64,000 nt of DNA from Fulvia fulva (lineage: Eukaryota; Ascomycota; Dothideomycetes; Mycosphaerellales; Mycosphaerellaceae). Of this stretch, positions 53,088-64,000 are shown one piece after another. Within the stretch, counting starts at the first letter, position 1; each line of letters begins with the position of its first letter. Below the pieces are notes generated by a model, which was given only the letters and a program-made list of their open reading frames with translations, did not search any database and was not told the origin of the DNA. The position numbers were made by a program, and so were the translations under genes. Location: the NCBI RefSeq assembly GCF_020509005.1, contig NC_063012.1:2914001-2978000 (forward strand), written 5' to 3'.

Positions 53088-53231
53088 ATATCTGGCCTTC
53101 CCCAGGCCTCTCTTGCTTCCTTCGTCTTTTGTTTTGTGTAGCAATCATACCATACCCTTTTGCATCTGCACTTCGCACCTGCATTCTCGCTTTCACCCTT
53201 GCATCTCACAGGCCAGGCTCTCGCCCTGACA
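52712..53231 (+). repeat. B 3' LTR
   Basis: It is 520 bp long, differing from the 5' LTR at two positions that I can see. It carries the C-terminal 125 codons of pol and their TAA stop (53085-53087), which lies inside the TATAAATA box. It is followed by TTTAC. Confidence 0.96.
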
Positions 53232-53236
53232 TTTAC

Positions 53237-54029
53237 AATACCTTAAAGGTATGTTGCTTAGTTGTTTACTTGCTCGACCTGCTAGGCGGTCTCGCGGAAA
53301 GAGGAGACGGTGCGGTTGATAAGAGCGTAGGCGGTGTCGGGGTTAGCGTTTGCCTAGGCACCGAAGGTAGCGGCGTTCGAGAAGGGGATGTCAGTCTACT
53401 TACTAAAGTGGAATAGAGTGTCTTAGTTGTCGAGGTTGACACCTCTATCGGTGGCGTGGTCACCTATAAGGATGACTCGAGTGGTTGACGGTTTGTTGGT
53501 CTTTTGTGATGTTAGGGCGAGAGCCTGGCCTATAAGATACAAGGGTGAAAGCGAGAATGTAGGTGCGAAGTGTAGATACAAAAGGGTATAGTATGATTGC
53601 TATACAAAACAAAAGACGAAGGAAGCAAGAGAGGCCTAGGGAAGGCCAGATATTTATACGCGACCCTCGCGAGTGCGTGTCCCCGCAGTAACAGGGCTAA
53701 CCCGTACGAAGCCGCGCTTAGTAGCTTTGCTCAAAACCTTATTCTAACCTGCCCTACGTTCCGAGTCTTCCACGTACTTCTTCTAGGGTCTAGCGCAGTC
53801 GCGGGTGCTCGCGGGAGTGCCGTGAGTCACATAGTCACGAGCCGAAGTGAATCTGTCAAGGTTTGGTAGAGGGGTGAATTTGGAGGGCTAGGTCCCGTAG
53901 TGAATGTTACGGGGCATATGATTCTTAGCGCTCTCATACCAAGCTAGACTATCACTTCTTGACGACTTCTGAGCACTCTAAGGCTCTTCTGTCCCCACCT
54001 TCTGTACTCTCTGTAGGGAGACTATGACA
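53237..54029 (-). mobile_element. B-1 remainder: gag N-terminus and 5' LTR
   Basis: This continues B-1 after the intact B insertion. Gag N-terminal coding runs from a lost start codon (ATA at 53467-53465) down to 53237. The 5' LTR is at 53510-54029 (520 bp, minus strand). Primer-site sequence CTTTTGT next to the LTR edge (near 53501) is preserved. Beyond 54029 the A-2 LTR resumes. Confidence 0.9.
53510..54029 (-). repeat. B-1 5' LTR
   Basis: This 520-bp LTR aligns end to end with the intact B LTR. The TATA region is near 53655. Differences are mostly RIP-type. Confidence 0.92.
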
Positions 54030-54033
54030 CAAC

Positions 54034-57000
54034 TATCTCGTTCGGACCCTATAGTACGCGCGCCCTTATAGTTTGTTCTACTACCCTACCTAGATCGCGG
54101 ATCTAGGTAAGGGACGCGTAACAATAGGAACAGATAGAACCGTAGAACTCGAGAACGCGTAGAGTCGTATTAGAATATAGAATACGGTAAGGCGTATAGC
54201 GCGTAGATACCTAGAGAACGTAACGCGGCGACATTATTAGTAGGTAGTCGCGCGCTCGTAGACAGTCAGGATATAGGCACCGTTACGCCTCCCCCGAACC
54301 TAGATAATATAACTTTATAAATAGCGAACGGCGGTATACTACCGCTACCTAAGCCTAAGGGCAAAAGTAAATAGCGTATATCTCTTTTCCCCGACCTCTC
54401 CTCTTTTCCTTAGAGTTAGACATAGGACGACAACCGGCGGGTCATAGTAGACACCGGTATCGCGCTATAACAAGAGATTAATAAAGCTTACTAGAAGGCC
54501 TTCGAGCGAGGAGAAGGTAGTAAGATTAACTTTATAGAACTGTTCGAGTTCAAGCTTAAAGAGAACCTAGGCGGCGACCTAGACGAGGTGTATCTATTAC
54601 TCGACGAGGTAGAACACATTCTCGTATCCAAATACTAGAATGTTACCCTAGACAACCTTACGACCCTTATATCCTAACACCCGAAGACTACCTACGACTT
54701 CGTACTATAAGTAGTTAACACGGCGATTACTAAGGGTAGATAACTCGATATAATAGAGCGAGCTAACGACCTCTAGAACACCTAGTACACTACGCTATAT
54801 ACCAAATACGACCGTATCTATAAGATGCTACGAAGTAAAGAGCTTGTTATATAGAAAATGGTAGTAGATCTTAAGAGTAAGAAGGATTACGACCTAGCTA
54901 AATTATAAGAGCTAGAGAAGAAATATAAGGAAGCTAATAATTTATATAAGCAGTTTAGCGAGATCTACGAGAAGGAGAAGAAGAAGGTATAAGATGCTAA
55001 GGCGAAGAACTAGGCCCTATAATAAGAAGTCGATGACCTAAAGGCTCGGCTTAAGGTAGGAGACACTATATAGAACGGAGGTAGGGGCCGCTTAGGCCGC
55101 CGACCCTCTCGTTCCCGCCTACGCGAGACCTTACTCGAGCAGCTATTACGTAGGTATCGCGAAGCTACTAGTAGAGGTAGCGGTAGTAGTAATAACGATA
55201 GAGACGACGATGACCGTAGTAATAATAGCCAAGGACGTAATAACGACTATCCGCGACTAGGACCTAATAACAATAGTCGTAACTCGAGAATACGTAATAC
55301 CCGTACCTAGACACTACTAGTTAACCTTCTAGAACGTCTCTTTACTATTAACCGCACCCTTACTCGCGGCATAGAGATCGGTAAGGGTGTGCCTAATCCT
55401 AAGCACTTTAAGAACGATAACGACCCTAATTTCGATAGCTAGTATAGTAGTGTTCTCCTAAAGCTAACTATAGTAACCTTCCGTACTAAGGTAGATAGTC
55501 TACGCTTCGTATATAGGTAGACGTAAGGTGATCCTTAGCGAAGCATTAAGCCGAGGATCCCTATACCTAGACAGTAGTCCTTTAACGAGTTTAAGACTAG
55601 AGAAGAGTTATTAGATTAGATAATACGCTAATATAGTATACGTAATAAAGGAACTAAGGCTATAGTTAATATTACTACCTATAAGTAAGAACAAGGCGAA
55701 ACCTTTATAGTCTTCTATACCCGCTACTCGAAGTTACGCGCCTAGATATTATAGACCGATAAGACCGAGCTTATACTATTCCGTAACCGACTGAACCGTA
55801 AGTACTTTATTAAGACCTTCGGTAACCGCGAAGTCGACCGCCGCCTAGATAGTATATAAGACGTTATCGAGGAGTATACCGTACTAGACAAGAGCTTCTA
55901 CGAGACAGATCGACTATACCCGTAGAAGGAGCGCCCCCGTAGTAATAGCAACTCGAATAGTAATAGCGGCTAGAACAACTAGAACAACGGTAACGTAGTT
56001 ACTAGTACCGCTACCGGTAAAGTAGGTGCCTTAGTATAGCGCCTACTATAGTACGCTAGTACTAAGAAGAAGGAGGATCTACCGATATATCTATAGAACC
56101 TACCTACGCTTAACCGTAAGTAGCGCGAAGACCTTAAAAAGTAGGGTAAGTACTATCGCTACCGTATAGGTTCTTACGTATCGACTAACCCTAAATGCCT
56201 AATATATAGGTACGATAGCGACTATCGCCTACCGCGTCTACGTAGTACTACGCCGAATCCGAACGTAAACCTTAGTTCCCTAGCCGCCGATCCGTAGTAG
56301 GGAAATGGTACGACCGCTACCTAAGCGTAGTAGATAGCGGTCACCCGAACTTCCTAGGATAGAAAGAGTATAAGATTAAGAGACACGGATTGTAAGAGAC
56401 GGTAATAGACTATAGTAAGGAGCTTAAGATATCGGTATACGTACTAGATAAGTAATAGCTAGCTATACACCCTTATATAGTTTTACCCGTAATAATATAA
56501 TATAGAAAGGCTCGAGGCCTTATAGATTTTACTTCTACCTCTCTCTTTCTTAACTAGAAATTTATACGTAAATATATAATACCCCTAATCTCTTTAACGT
56601 AAAGCCGACGACTAACACTAGGAGATAGAACGGCTACTACGCGGCAGATTATATACGCGGCCCTTATAAACGTAGTTATCGGCGATTATTACGAGTAAAT
56701 ATTATACTACGTTACCGACCTCGAATACGACATCGTCTTTAGCCTACCGTAGCTTATAGCGCACAACCTAAACATCTTCTAGGAGATAGGCGAGGTGGCA
56801 TTTAGATCGGATTACTACTTTGGTCACTGTCTATAGAATAAGACATCGATAATAGTATAATCCCTAAACTACCGCGAGAAGAAGAAGTAGGCACTAGTAC
56901 GGTACGGACCAGAGCCCTTTACTAGAGAAGTAGCGAGCTTTATAGTAGGAGGGGCAGAGCTAAACGTCTTATTATATGACCTAGAAGACATAGACGATGA

Positions 57001-58639
57001 AGAAGTAGACTACTAGGGCGTTTCTTAACGCGCGTAGGGGATGTACGCGCACCGGCCTAGGGCTAAGTACTTCTATATCATGCCTACTAGGCGTAAGAGT
57101 AACGACGGAAAGCTTAAGCTAAGTATAATAGCTACTAATAATCTGGACCAATTCTTGAACAAGTAGTTCAATTACAACCCGAAGGAGAAGTTGCCGCCGA
57201 TATACTACGATATTACGGACGCTTTCTTAGCTAAGGATTATAAAGGACTCCTACCTTACCGACTAGGCGTAGATCATAAGATTCATATTAAGCCTAATAG
57301 TCTATAAGAGCTACTATACCGTAAGCCCTACGGCCTAGCTAAGAAGGAGAACGAGGTAGTTAAGAAATGGCTAGACGAGTAAATATCTAAAGGAAAGGTA
57401 CGGAAAGTAGGGTAAAAGACGAGCTAGTCTCCTACACTAGTGCTAGTAGTACGTAAGCCTAGAGGTAAGCTACGTGTTTATATCGACTATAGAGGATTGA
57501 ATGCGATCACTATTAAGAACCGGTATCCGATTCCCTTAATATAAGAGACGCTTAACCGTATATACGGTAAGAAGTACTTTATAAAGCTAGACATTATAGT
57601 AGCCTTTAACAAGTTACGGATAGCTAAAGGGCACGAGTAGTTAACGGCGTTTACGACACGATACGGCATCTACGAGTGTCTAGTGTTACCATTCGGCTTG
57701 TATAACGGACTAGTATCGTTCTAATTATACATTAATAAGGTCTTATAAGAACACCTAGACGACTTTATATCGGCCTACCTAGATAACGTACTTATCTTTA
57801 GTAACACCTTAGAGGAGCATATTAAACACGTGCGGAAGGTTCTTACTAAGCTACGCGATGTAGGACTTATAGTAGACATCGAAAAAAGCGAATTCTACTA
57901 ATAGAAGGTGAAGTATCTTAGGCTAATTATAACCCCTAACGGCATCGAGATAGACCCCGAGAAACTCGAATATATTTAGACATAGAAAGCTCCTAAGAAC
58001 CTAAAGGATGTCTAGGCCTTCCTTAGATTTACTAACTTCTATAGGCGGTTTATCGAAGCATTTTCGCGTATAGCTACTCCTCTTATAAACCTGACTAAGT
58101 CGGACGGACTAAGCAATTATAAGAACAGAAGGATTTAATAGTCACTAGATTACTAACGAGCCTTTAACAATTTGAAAGCTACGTTTAGTAAAGCCGGTAT
58201 GCTCGTACATTACGTACTAGGTAGGGAAATAGTAGTAGAGACAGATTCTTTAGATTTTATAAACGCCGGCGTACTTCCGTAGTATAACGAGAACAGTATA
58301 CTACATCCTATAGCCTTCTACTCGAAGAAGTTAAGTCTATAGGAGTGTAATTATAAAATCTATAAAAAGGAACTGTTAGCTATTATCAAGGCTTTTAAGG
58401 AATAGAGACCCGAGCTCGCCTACGAAGTAGATAATAAGGACTTATAGCTAGTAAAGATTTATACCGACTATAAGAACCTAGAATACTTTATAAAGACAAA
58501 GTAGCTGAATCGGCGACAAGCGCGTTAGGCTAAGTTCTTATTATAGTTCAACTTTAAGATAATATACCGTCTAGGACTATAGAGTATAAAGCTAGATAGC
58601 CTAACGAGACGTAGCTAGGACCTTCCGTAAGAGGTAGAC
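54034..58639 (+). pseudogene. A-2: rest of 5' LTR, gag and 5' half of pol, heavily RIP-mutated
   Basis: It aligns with 33156-37770 of the intact A element. The end of the LTR is at 54070. Gag runs from ATA at 54207 (lost start) to a conserved TAA at 56322. Pol covers protease, reverse transcriptase and RNase H up to 58639, where the B-2 LTR interrupts it. The slippery heptamer GGGAAAT (56300-56306) remains, and its hairpin still pairs perfectly because the CTG and CAG ends of the two arms both became TA. CAG, CAA and TGG codons are stops throughout. Mutation is uneven: parts of 56800-57200 are less changed. Confidence 0.92.
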
Positions 58640-59158
58640 TGTTATAGTCTCCCTATAGAGTATATAGAAGGTAGGGACAGAAGAGCCTTAGAGTACTTAG
58701 AAGTCGTCAAGAAGTGAAAGTCTAGCTTAGTATATAAGCGCCAAGAATTATATGCCCCGTAATATTTACTACGGGACCTAGCCCTCCAAATTCACTACTC
58801 TACTAAACCTTAATAGATTCACTTCGACTCGTAACTATATAACTTACGGTACTCCCGCGAGTATCCGCGACTACGCTAGACCCTAGAAGAAGCACGTAGA
58901 AGACTCGGAACGTAGGGTAGGTCGGAACAAGGTTTTAAGTAAAGCTACTAAGCGCGGCTTTATACGGGTTAGCCCTATTAATACGGGGACACGTACTCGC
59001 GAGGGTCGCGTATAAATATCTAGCCTTCCCTAGGCCTCTCTTACTTTCTTCGTCTTTCGTTTTATATAGTAATTATACTATACCCTTTGTATCTACACTT
59101 CGTACCTATATTCTCGCTTTTACTCTTATATCTTATAGGCTAGGCTCTCGCCCTAATA
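58640..59158 (+). repeat. B-2 5' LTR
   Basis: It is 519 bp, starting TGTTATAG and ending CCCTAATA, with strong CpA/TpG to TpA change relative to the intact B LTR. TATAAATA is kept near 59010. Confidence 0.92.
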
Positions 59159-59200
59159 TTACGAAGGACTAATAAACCGTTAACTACTCGAGTCATCCTT

Positions 59201-60361
59201 ATAGGTGACTACGCTACCAAAAGAGGTGTCAACCTCGACAACTAAGACACTCTATTCCACTTTAGTAAGTAGGCTAATATCCCCTTCTCGAACGCCGGTA
59301 CCTTCGGTACCTAGGTAAACGCTAACCCCGATACCGCCTACGCTCTTATTAACCGTACCGTCTCCTCTTTCCGCGAGACCGCCTAGTAGGTCGAGCAAGT
59401 AAACAACTAAGTAATATACCTTCAAGGTATTATAAACACCTTCTAGAACCTCGCCCCGTACGCCGACGATAACCGCCGCTAGTACTTCTCTAAGAAGGTT
59501 AACGACCTAGACGAGTTCGACGGTAATAAGAGCAAGTTTAAGGCATTTAAGACATAGCTCACTATCAAGCTATTAGCTAGTGCCGACCACTTTCCGTAAG
59601 AGAAGGACAAAGTTACGTACGTCTTCTTCCTCCTTCGGGGAGACGCCGCCGCTTAGGTATAATACTATATCGATAACGCTACGTAGACTATCGGCTACCC
59701 GGACGTCCTTACCTTAATATAGGACCTCCGTGCTGCCTTTAGTGATCTAGACCGTAGAGCTACCGCCTAGAACGCTATCTATAACCTCCTCTAGAAGAAC
59801 AAGAGCTTCGCCGAGTACCTCGCGGCCTTTAACCGCGATATCGGGTTTACCGGCTATAACGAAGAGACTAAGAAGAGTACTCTCCGCCGTAGCTTATTAG
59901 TAGAGCTTCTTTAAGCCCTCGAGGACAAGGACGTCGGTACTATAAGCTTCCGTAAGCTCGTCGAGACCTACTAGCGCCTCGACTCTAATATAAAACATAC
60001 CGCCTCTCTCCTCGCTTCCCGTTCTTAAGGTCGTTAGCCTCGTAGTCCCGGAAGCCACTTCGCTACTCTACTAGGCGCCGCCGCTCCTACGGCTCTCCCT
60101 CCCGTCTCTATAGGTAATACTTTAGATCTTAGCGCTAGTACCGCCGTCCCTCGAGTCTAGGGCCTCGTTAACGGTAAGCTTACTCCCGAAGAGAAGCTTC
60201 GCCGTCGCTAGGCCGGACTCTATACCTAATACGGCGGTCTAGGCTATATCGTAGTTAACTATCCGTAGCTCGCTACCTATAACGCCCGTAATCCGGTTCG
60301 CGGCGCTATCGGCGCTATCGAGTCTACTCCTACTACTCCCGCTAAGTAGGAAAAAGCCTAG
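59201..60361 (+). pseudogene. B-2 gag, degraded
   Basis: It aligns with the intact B gag over its whole length. The start codon is ATA at 59201, and the TAG stop after the A-run is kept at 60359-60361. Many Gln and Trp codons are stops, and zinc-knuckle cysteines have become tyrosine codons (near 60220-60260). Confidence 0.9.
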
Positions 60362-63300
60362 GTCTTCCTCGTCGACGCGATAAAGACTAAGAATAACGTT
60401 TACCGAAAGTAAAGAGAGGAAAGAAGTTGAGGATCAATATAGTATAGCTAGACCTATACGACGAGACGGGTAAGGACTACGCTTATAAACCGTTCGTTAC
60501 GAATATAAATATCGGCTTAAAGAAACTCTCTTCTTCCAATCTTACTCTTATAGACACTAGCGTACTAGGCGAGTCTTTTATAGACTATAAACTCGCGACC
60601 TCTCTTAACCTCGAACCCTAGGAACTAAAGTACCCTCGTACCCTTAAACTCTTTAACGGTACGGAGACTACTACTAGTAAGATTACTTATGTTATACACA
60701 CGTCAATTACCCTTAGAGGCAAGCGTATGTCGATTACTAGCTTCCTTACGTCCCTACCGTATTAGAAGTTTATCCTCGGCCTCCCCTAGTTTAGACGATA
60801 CTAACCTATTATCGACTAGACTTCCCTTACTATCAGCTTCCCTCTAGAAGCTCCTCCGGTACCTCCGCCTTCTCCGCCGCCTTAGCGCGGTCCTAAGTAT
60901 ACTAAGATCTTCTAGGTAAACGCCGCTACCTTTACTACTACTACTAAGTAGCCTAAAGCTTAAGTCTTCGCCGCCTCTCTCCGCGATATCGACATCGCCC
61001 TCGAGAAGCTCGATAAGAAGCGTATACCTACCGGCCCTACTACGAAGGTCCCTCCTTAGGCACACTATATCCTCTACGTATTCGATGCTAAAGCCGTAGA
61101 CGAGCTGCCTCCTTATCGCCCTTACGACTATAAGATTAAGCTAGAAGAAGGTGTAGAGACACCGTTCGGACCGCTATATTCTATATCCCGAGAAGAGCTT
61201 ATCGTCCTTAAGAGATACCTCGAAGAGAACCTAAAGAAGGGGTTTATTCGAGCGAGCCGTTCTAGCGCTAGTAGTCCCGTCATATTCGTTAAGAAGCCCG
61301 GCGGTAGCCTACGCTTCTACGTAGACTACCGAGGCTTAAACGCTATTATAAAGAAGAACCGCTACCTAATACCGTTGATTTAGGAGACGCTCGAGCGCCT
61401 CTCTAAGGCTAAGTACTTCACTAAGCTCGATGTCATCGCTACGTTTAATAAGTTACGAATAGTAGAAGGATATAAGTATCTTATAGCCTTCCGTACTCGC
61501 TACGGGCTATTCGCGTCGCTCGTTATACCCTTCGGCGTTTATAACAGGCCTAGTACCTTCTAGAACTTTATTAACGACATCCTTTAGGAGTTCCTCGATC
61601 AGTTCTATACTACCTATATCGACGACATCCTAGTCTATAGCGAGACTAAGGAGGAGCACTACGAGTACGTCTATAAGGTCCTTTAGAAGCTCGTAGACGC
61701 CGGCTTATAGCTCGACATCGACAAGTACGAGTTTAAGAAGACCGAAGTCAAGTTCCTTAGTTTGATTATTACCGTAGACGGCATTAAGATAGACTAAGAG
61801 AAGATCGACGCTATCGTCGAATAGGATGCTCCTACGAACATTAAAGAGGTCTAGGGTTTCCTAGGCTTTACTAACTTCTACCGCCGCTTTATCTACGTAT
61901 TCTCGGGCGTAGTACGCCCTTTAACGAAGCTTACGCGTAAGGGTAAGAAGTTTGCCTAGACCGACGAATGCTAGGAGGCTTTTAACTTACTCAAAGCGAA
62001 GTTTAGTAAGAACCCGCTTCTATAGCACTTCGATTTCGAACTAGAGACCCGTATAGAGACTAACGTATCCGACGGCGTAGTAGGCGGTGTCCTACTATAA
62101 CGCCGCTCGCCTAAATCTCCCTAGTTACCTATCGCGTTCCTCTCTAAGAAGATGACTACTACGGAGTATAACTACGAGATCTACGATAAGGAGCTTCTCG
62201 CTATAGTTAAAGCTTTTAAAGAGTAGCGCCCCGAGCTCGAAGGCTCTACTATACCCGTCTAAGTAAGCTCCGACTATAAGAACCTCGTCTACTTTATAAA
62301 GAGTAAGCTACTTAATCGTCGCTAGGCCCGCTAGAGCGAGTTCCTCTCCCGGTTCAACTTTATAATCTCGTATACGCCCGGTAAGGCCAACTCGATAGCC
62401 GACGCCCTTACCCGCCGCCCTAGTGACTCTCTAGTTAATCGAAGAGGGGGCCGGCAAACCGTAGAGCAATAAGTTATTAAAGAGTATTACCTCTCTTTCG
62501 AGCTTCGAGAGTACTTATCGAACGGCTAGCCTACGCTCGCCGCTTCCTTTACTACTCTCGTACTCGCTCCTACCTACCTTGACGAGAGTGACGATGAATC
62601 CGAGCCTGAAGAATACGCCTCGGACGCTAAGGACTTGAACGACGATAAAGAGGGCTTAGTAACGACCGACGGCTTATCCGAATCAGACTTTAAGGGGTTT
62701 GATAATGAGGAGCAGCCCGAAGGCATTATGGCACGAGTACGAACAGCGTACGATGCCGACATAGACGCCTAAGAGTTAGTTCAGGCCCTTGAATCTGGCG
62801 CGAGGACATTCCCGGGCTTCTCGCTGTCCGAGTGCGAGCTCTAGGGAGGTGTCGTCTACTTCCGTAAGAAGCTTTACGTACCGTAGCCCGAAGGCTCTAA
62901 TATCCGAGCTGAGATTCTTTAAATCGTCTACGACTCCGCCTCTAGGGGTCACCTAGGCGTAGCTAAGACCTATAAGCTCCTCGCTAGGTATTACTAGTAG
63001 CCGTATTCCTAGAAGGACGTCCGCCGCTACGTACTAAACTACGCTACTTACCGAAGAGCTAAAGCTAACTACTACCGCCCCTACGGTCTCTTATACCCTC
63101 TCCCGGCTCCTAATCGTCCGTAGAAGTACATTACTATAGACTTTATTACCGATCTTCCTTACGGTAAGACCTTTAGCGGCGTAAAGGCAAAGGCCCTTCT
63201 AGTAATCGTAGACCGTTACTCTAAGGACCGGTATATAATCCCGTACTAGAGTATAACCGTAACGGAGACTACTCGCTTGTTCTACGAATTCGTCTAGCGC

Positions 63301-64000
63301 TTTTAAGGCCTCCCAGATAGCATTACCTCTAATAGAGGCTCCTAGTTTATCTCGTACTTCTAGAAGCGTCTATATACTATCCTAGGCATTAAGTATAACC
63401 TCTCGACTAGCTTTTAGCTATAGACCGACGGCTAGACCGAAATTACGAACGCTATCCTCGAATAGGTCCTTCGTTACTTCGTCGACTACTACTAGAAGGA
63501 TTGGCCTTAGTATATCCCTACGGTAGAGTTCGCTACTCGTAACTAGGACTCGGAGACTACTAGCTACTCTCCCTTCTATACTACGAGAGGTTACTACCCT
63601 CGTATAGGTATAGAACTAGAAGAGCCTCTCCCGCCTACTAAAGACGTAAACGAGTAAGTAGTAGACGAGTTCGCTACTATACTCTTATAGATCTATAAAG
63701 AAGTCTACGACGAGATAGTATACGTATAAGCAATCTACGAGGATCAAGCTAATCGTCGTTACTAGCTAGCTCCTAACTACTAAGTAGGCGATATAGTCTA
63801 CCTTAACTCTAAGAATATTAAGACGGACCGCCCCTCTAAGAAGCTGAGCTAGAAGAACCTAGGTCCTTTTAAGATCACCGAGCGTATTAGTTTATACGCC
63901 TACCGTCTAGCTCTTCCTACGAACATAAAGATCTACGACGTCTTCTATCCCGTACGCCTTCGGCCGTCGGCTAAGGACCTATTCCCGAACTAAAACTAAG
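60362..64000 (+). pseudogene. B-2 pol, degraded and truncated by the window
   Basis: It aligns with the intact B pol from the frameshift region to just before the chromodomain. Protease DTG is changed (GACACTAGC near 60552). Reverse transcriptase, RNase H and integrase are full of TAG/TAA codons. A stretch around 62577-62860, between RNase H and integrase, is almost unmutated. Confidence 0.9.
62577..62860 (+). other. RIP-spared patch in B-2 pol
   Basis: Over about 280 bp, CpA and TpG are largely kept, for example TTTGATAATGAGGAGCAGCC near 62698, while flanking DNA has lost nearly all. The patch matches intact B at 50878-51160 with few changes. It encodes the acidic linker and the start of the integrase region. 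Confidence 0.7.

Larger units (their letters stand above)
46936..53236 (+). mobile_element. Intact B-family chromovirus (Ty3/Gypsy), recent insertion
   Basis: It has 520-bp LTRs at 46941-47460 and 52712-53231 and a target duplication TTTAC (46936-46940 and 53232-53236). Gag and pol are uninterrupted. I see two LTR differences: CAGATGG against CAGAAGG, and CTACTAAAC against CTACCAAAC; the second is a RIP-like C-to-T. It is inserted into gag of an older B copy in the opposite orientation. It looks complete and slightly older than, or as recent as, the intact A element. Confidence 0.96.
58640..64000 (+). mobile_element. B-2: plus-strand B copy, RIP-mutated, cut by window edge
   Basis: It is inserted in A-2 pol (left flank GGTAGAC). 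The 5' LTR is 58640-59158, gag follows, then pol to the window end, near the position equivalent to intact 52300. The chromodomain and 3' LTR are outside. Mutation is heavy except for a patch near 62577-62860. Confidence 0.92.

Overview
The window is a gene-free block of nested transposable elements, almost certainly from a filamentous ascomycete (Pezizomycotina). The evidence is the mix of elements (Ty3/Gypsy retrotransposons with C-terminal chromodomains, Tad-like LINEs, one Tc1/mariner-type DNA transposon) and the mutation pattern. Most copies have lost CpA and its complement TpG to TpA while keeping CpG, so CAG, CAA and TGG codons have become stops. This is the signature of repeat-induced point mutation (RIP). 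I see no host gene, tRNA, rRNA or CRISPR array. The species cannot be named from the sequence.

Element families use labels invented here. LTR families are A (184-bp LTR), B (520-bp LTR), C, E (about 160-bp LTR) and F (150-bp LTR); LINE families are L1, D and G. Layout: 1-3853 and 11296-11756 are a RIP-mutated A copy on the minus strand, split by an F element (3854-11295, minus). From 11757 to about 21906 is a C element (plus), split by a full-length L1 LINE (14661-19826) with a 15-bp target-site duplication. The 3' end of an E-like element and its LTR reach about 23673. LINE D (about 23674-31762) is 5'-truncated and split twice: by a chimeric L1 copy (24099-27103) and by a G LINE (27761-30331). 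The G LINE carries a Tc1-type transposon, whose transposase gene is broken by a 179-bp MITE. An E element starts at 32131; its gag is split by an intact A element (33009-40230, TSD TAAGG). At 41296 a mutated A copy (A-2) starts; its 5' LTR is split by a lightly mutated minus-strand B copy (41442-54029), which is itself split by an intact B element (46941-53231, TSD TTTAC). A-2 resumes at 54030 and is cut at 58640 by a heavily mutated plus-strand B copy that runs off the window.

The two intact elements, A and B, have uninterrupted gag and pol and identical or nearly identical LTRs, so both inserted after the last effective round of RIP. They show how these chromoviruses are probably expressed and primed. 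Each has a -1 frameshift signal (slippery run, 5-nt spacer, hairpin) at the gag/pol junction. Each has a 9-nt primer-binding site 2 nt after the LTR that is complementary to a 9-mer about 40 nt downstream of the LTR TATA box. The same geometry with different 9-mers occurs in E and, allowing for RIP changes, in F. This suggests Tf1-style self-primed reverse transcription across the whole set. These shared features, the bipartite LINE chimera and the MITE-broken transposase are the most notable observations.
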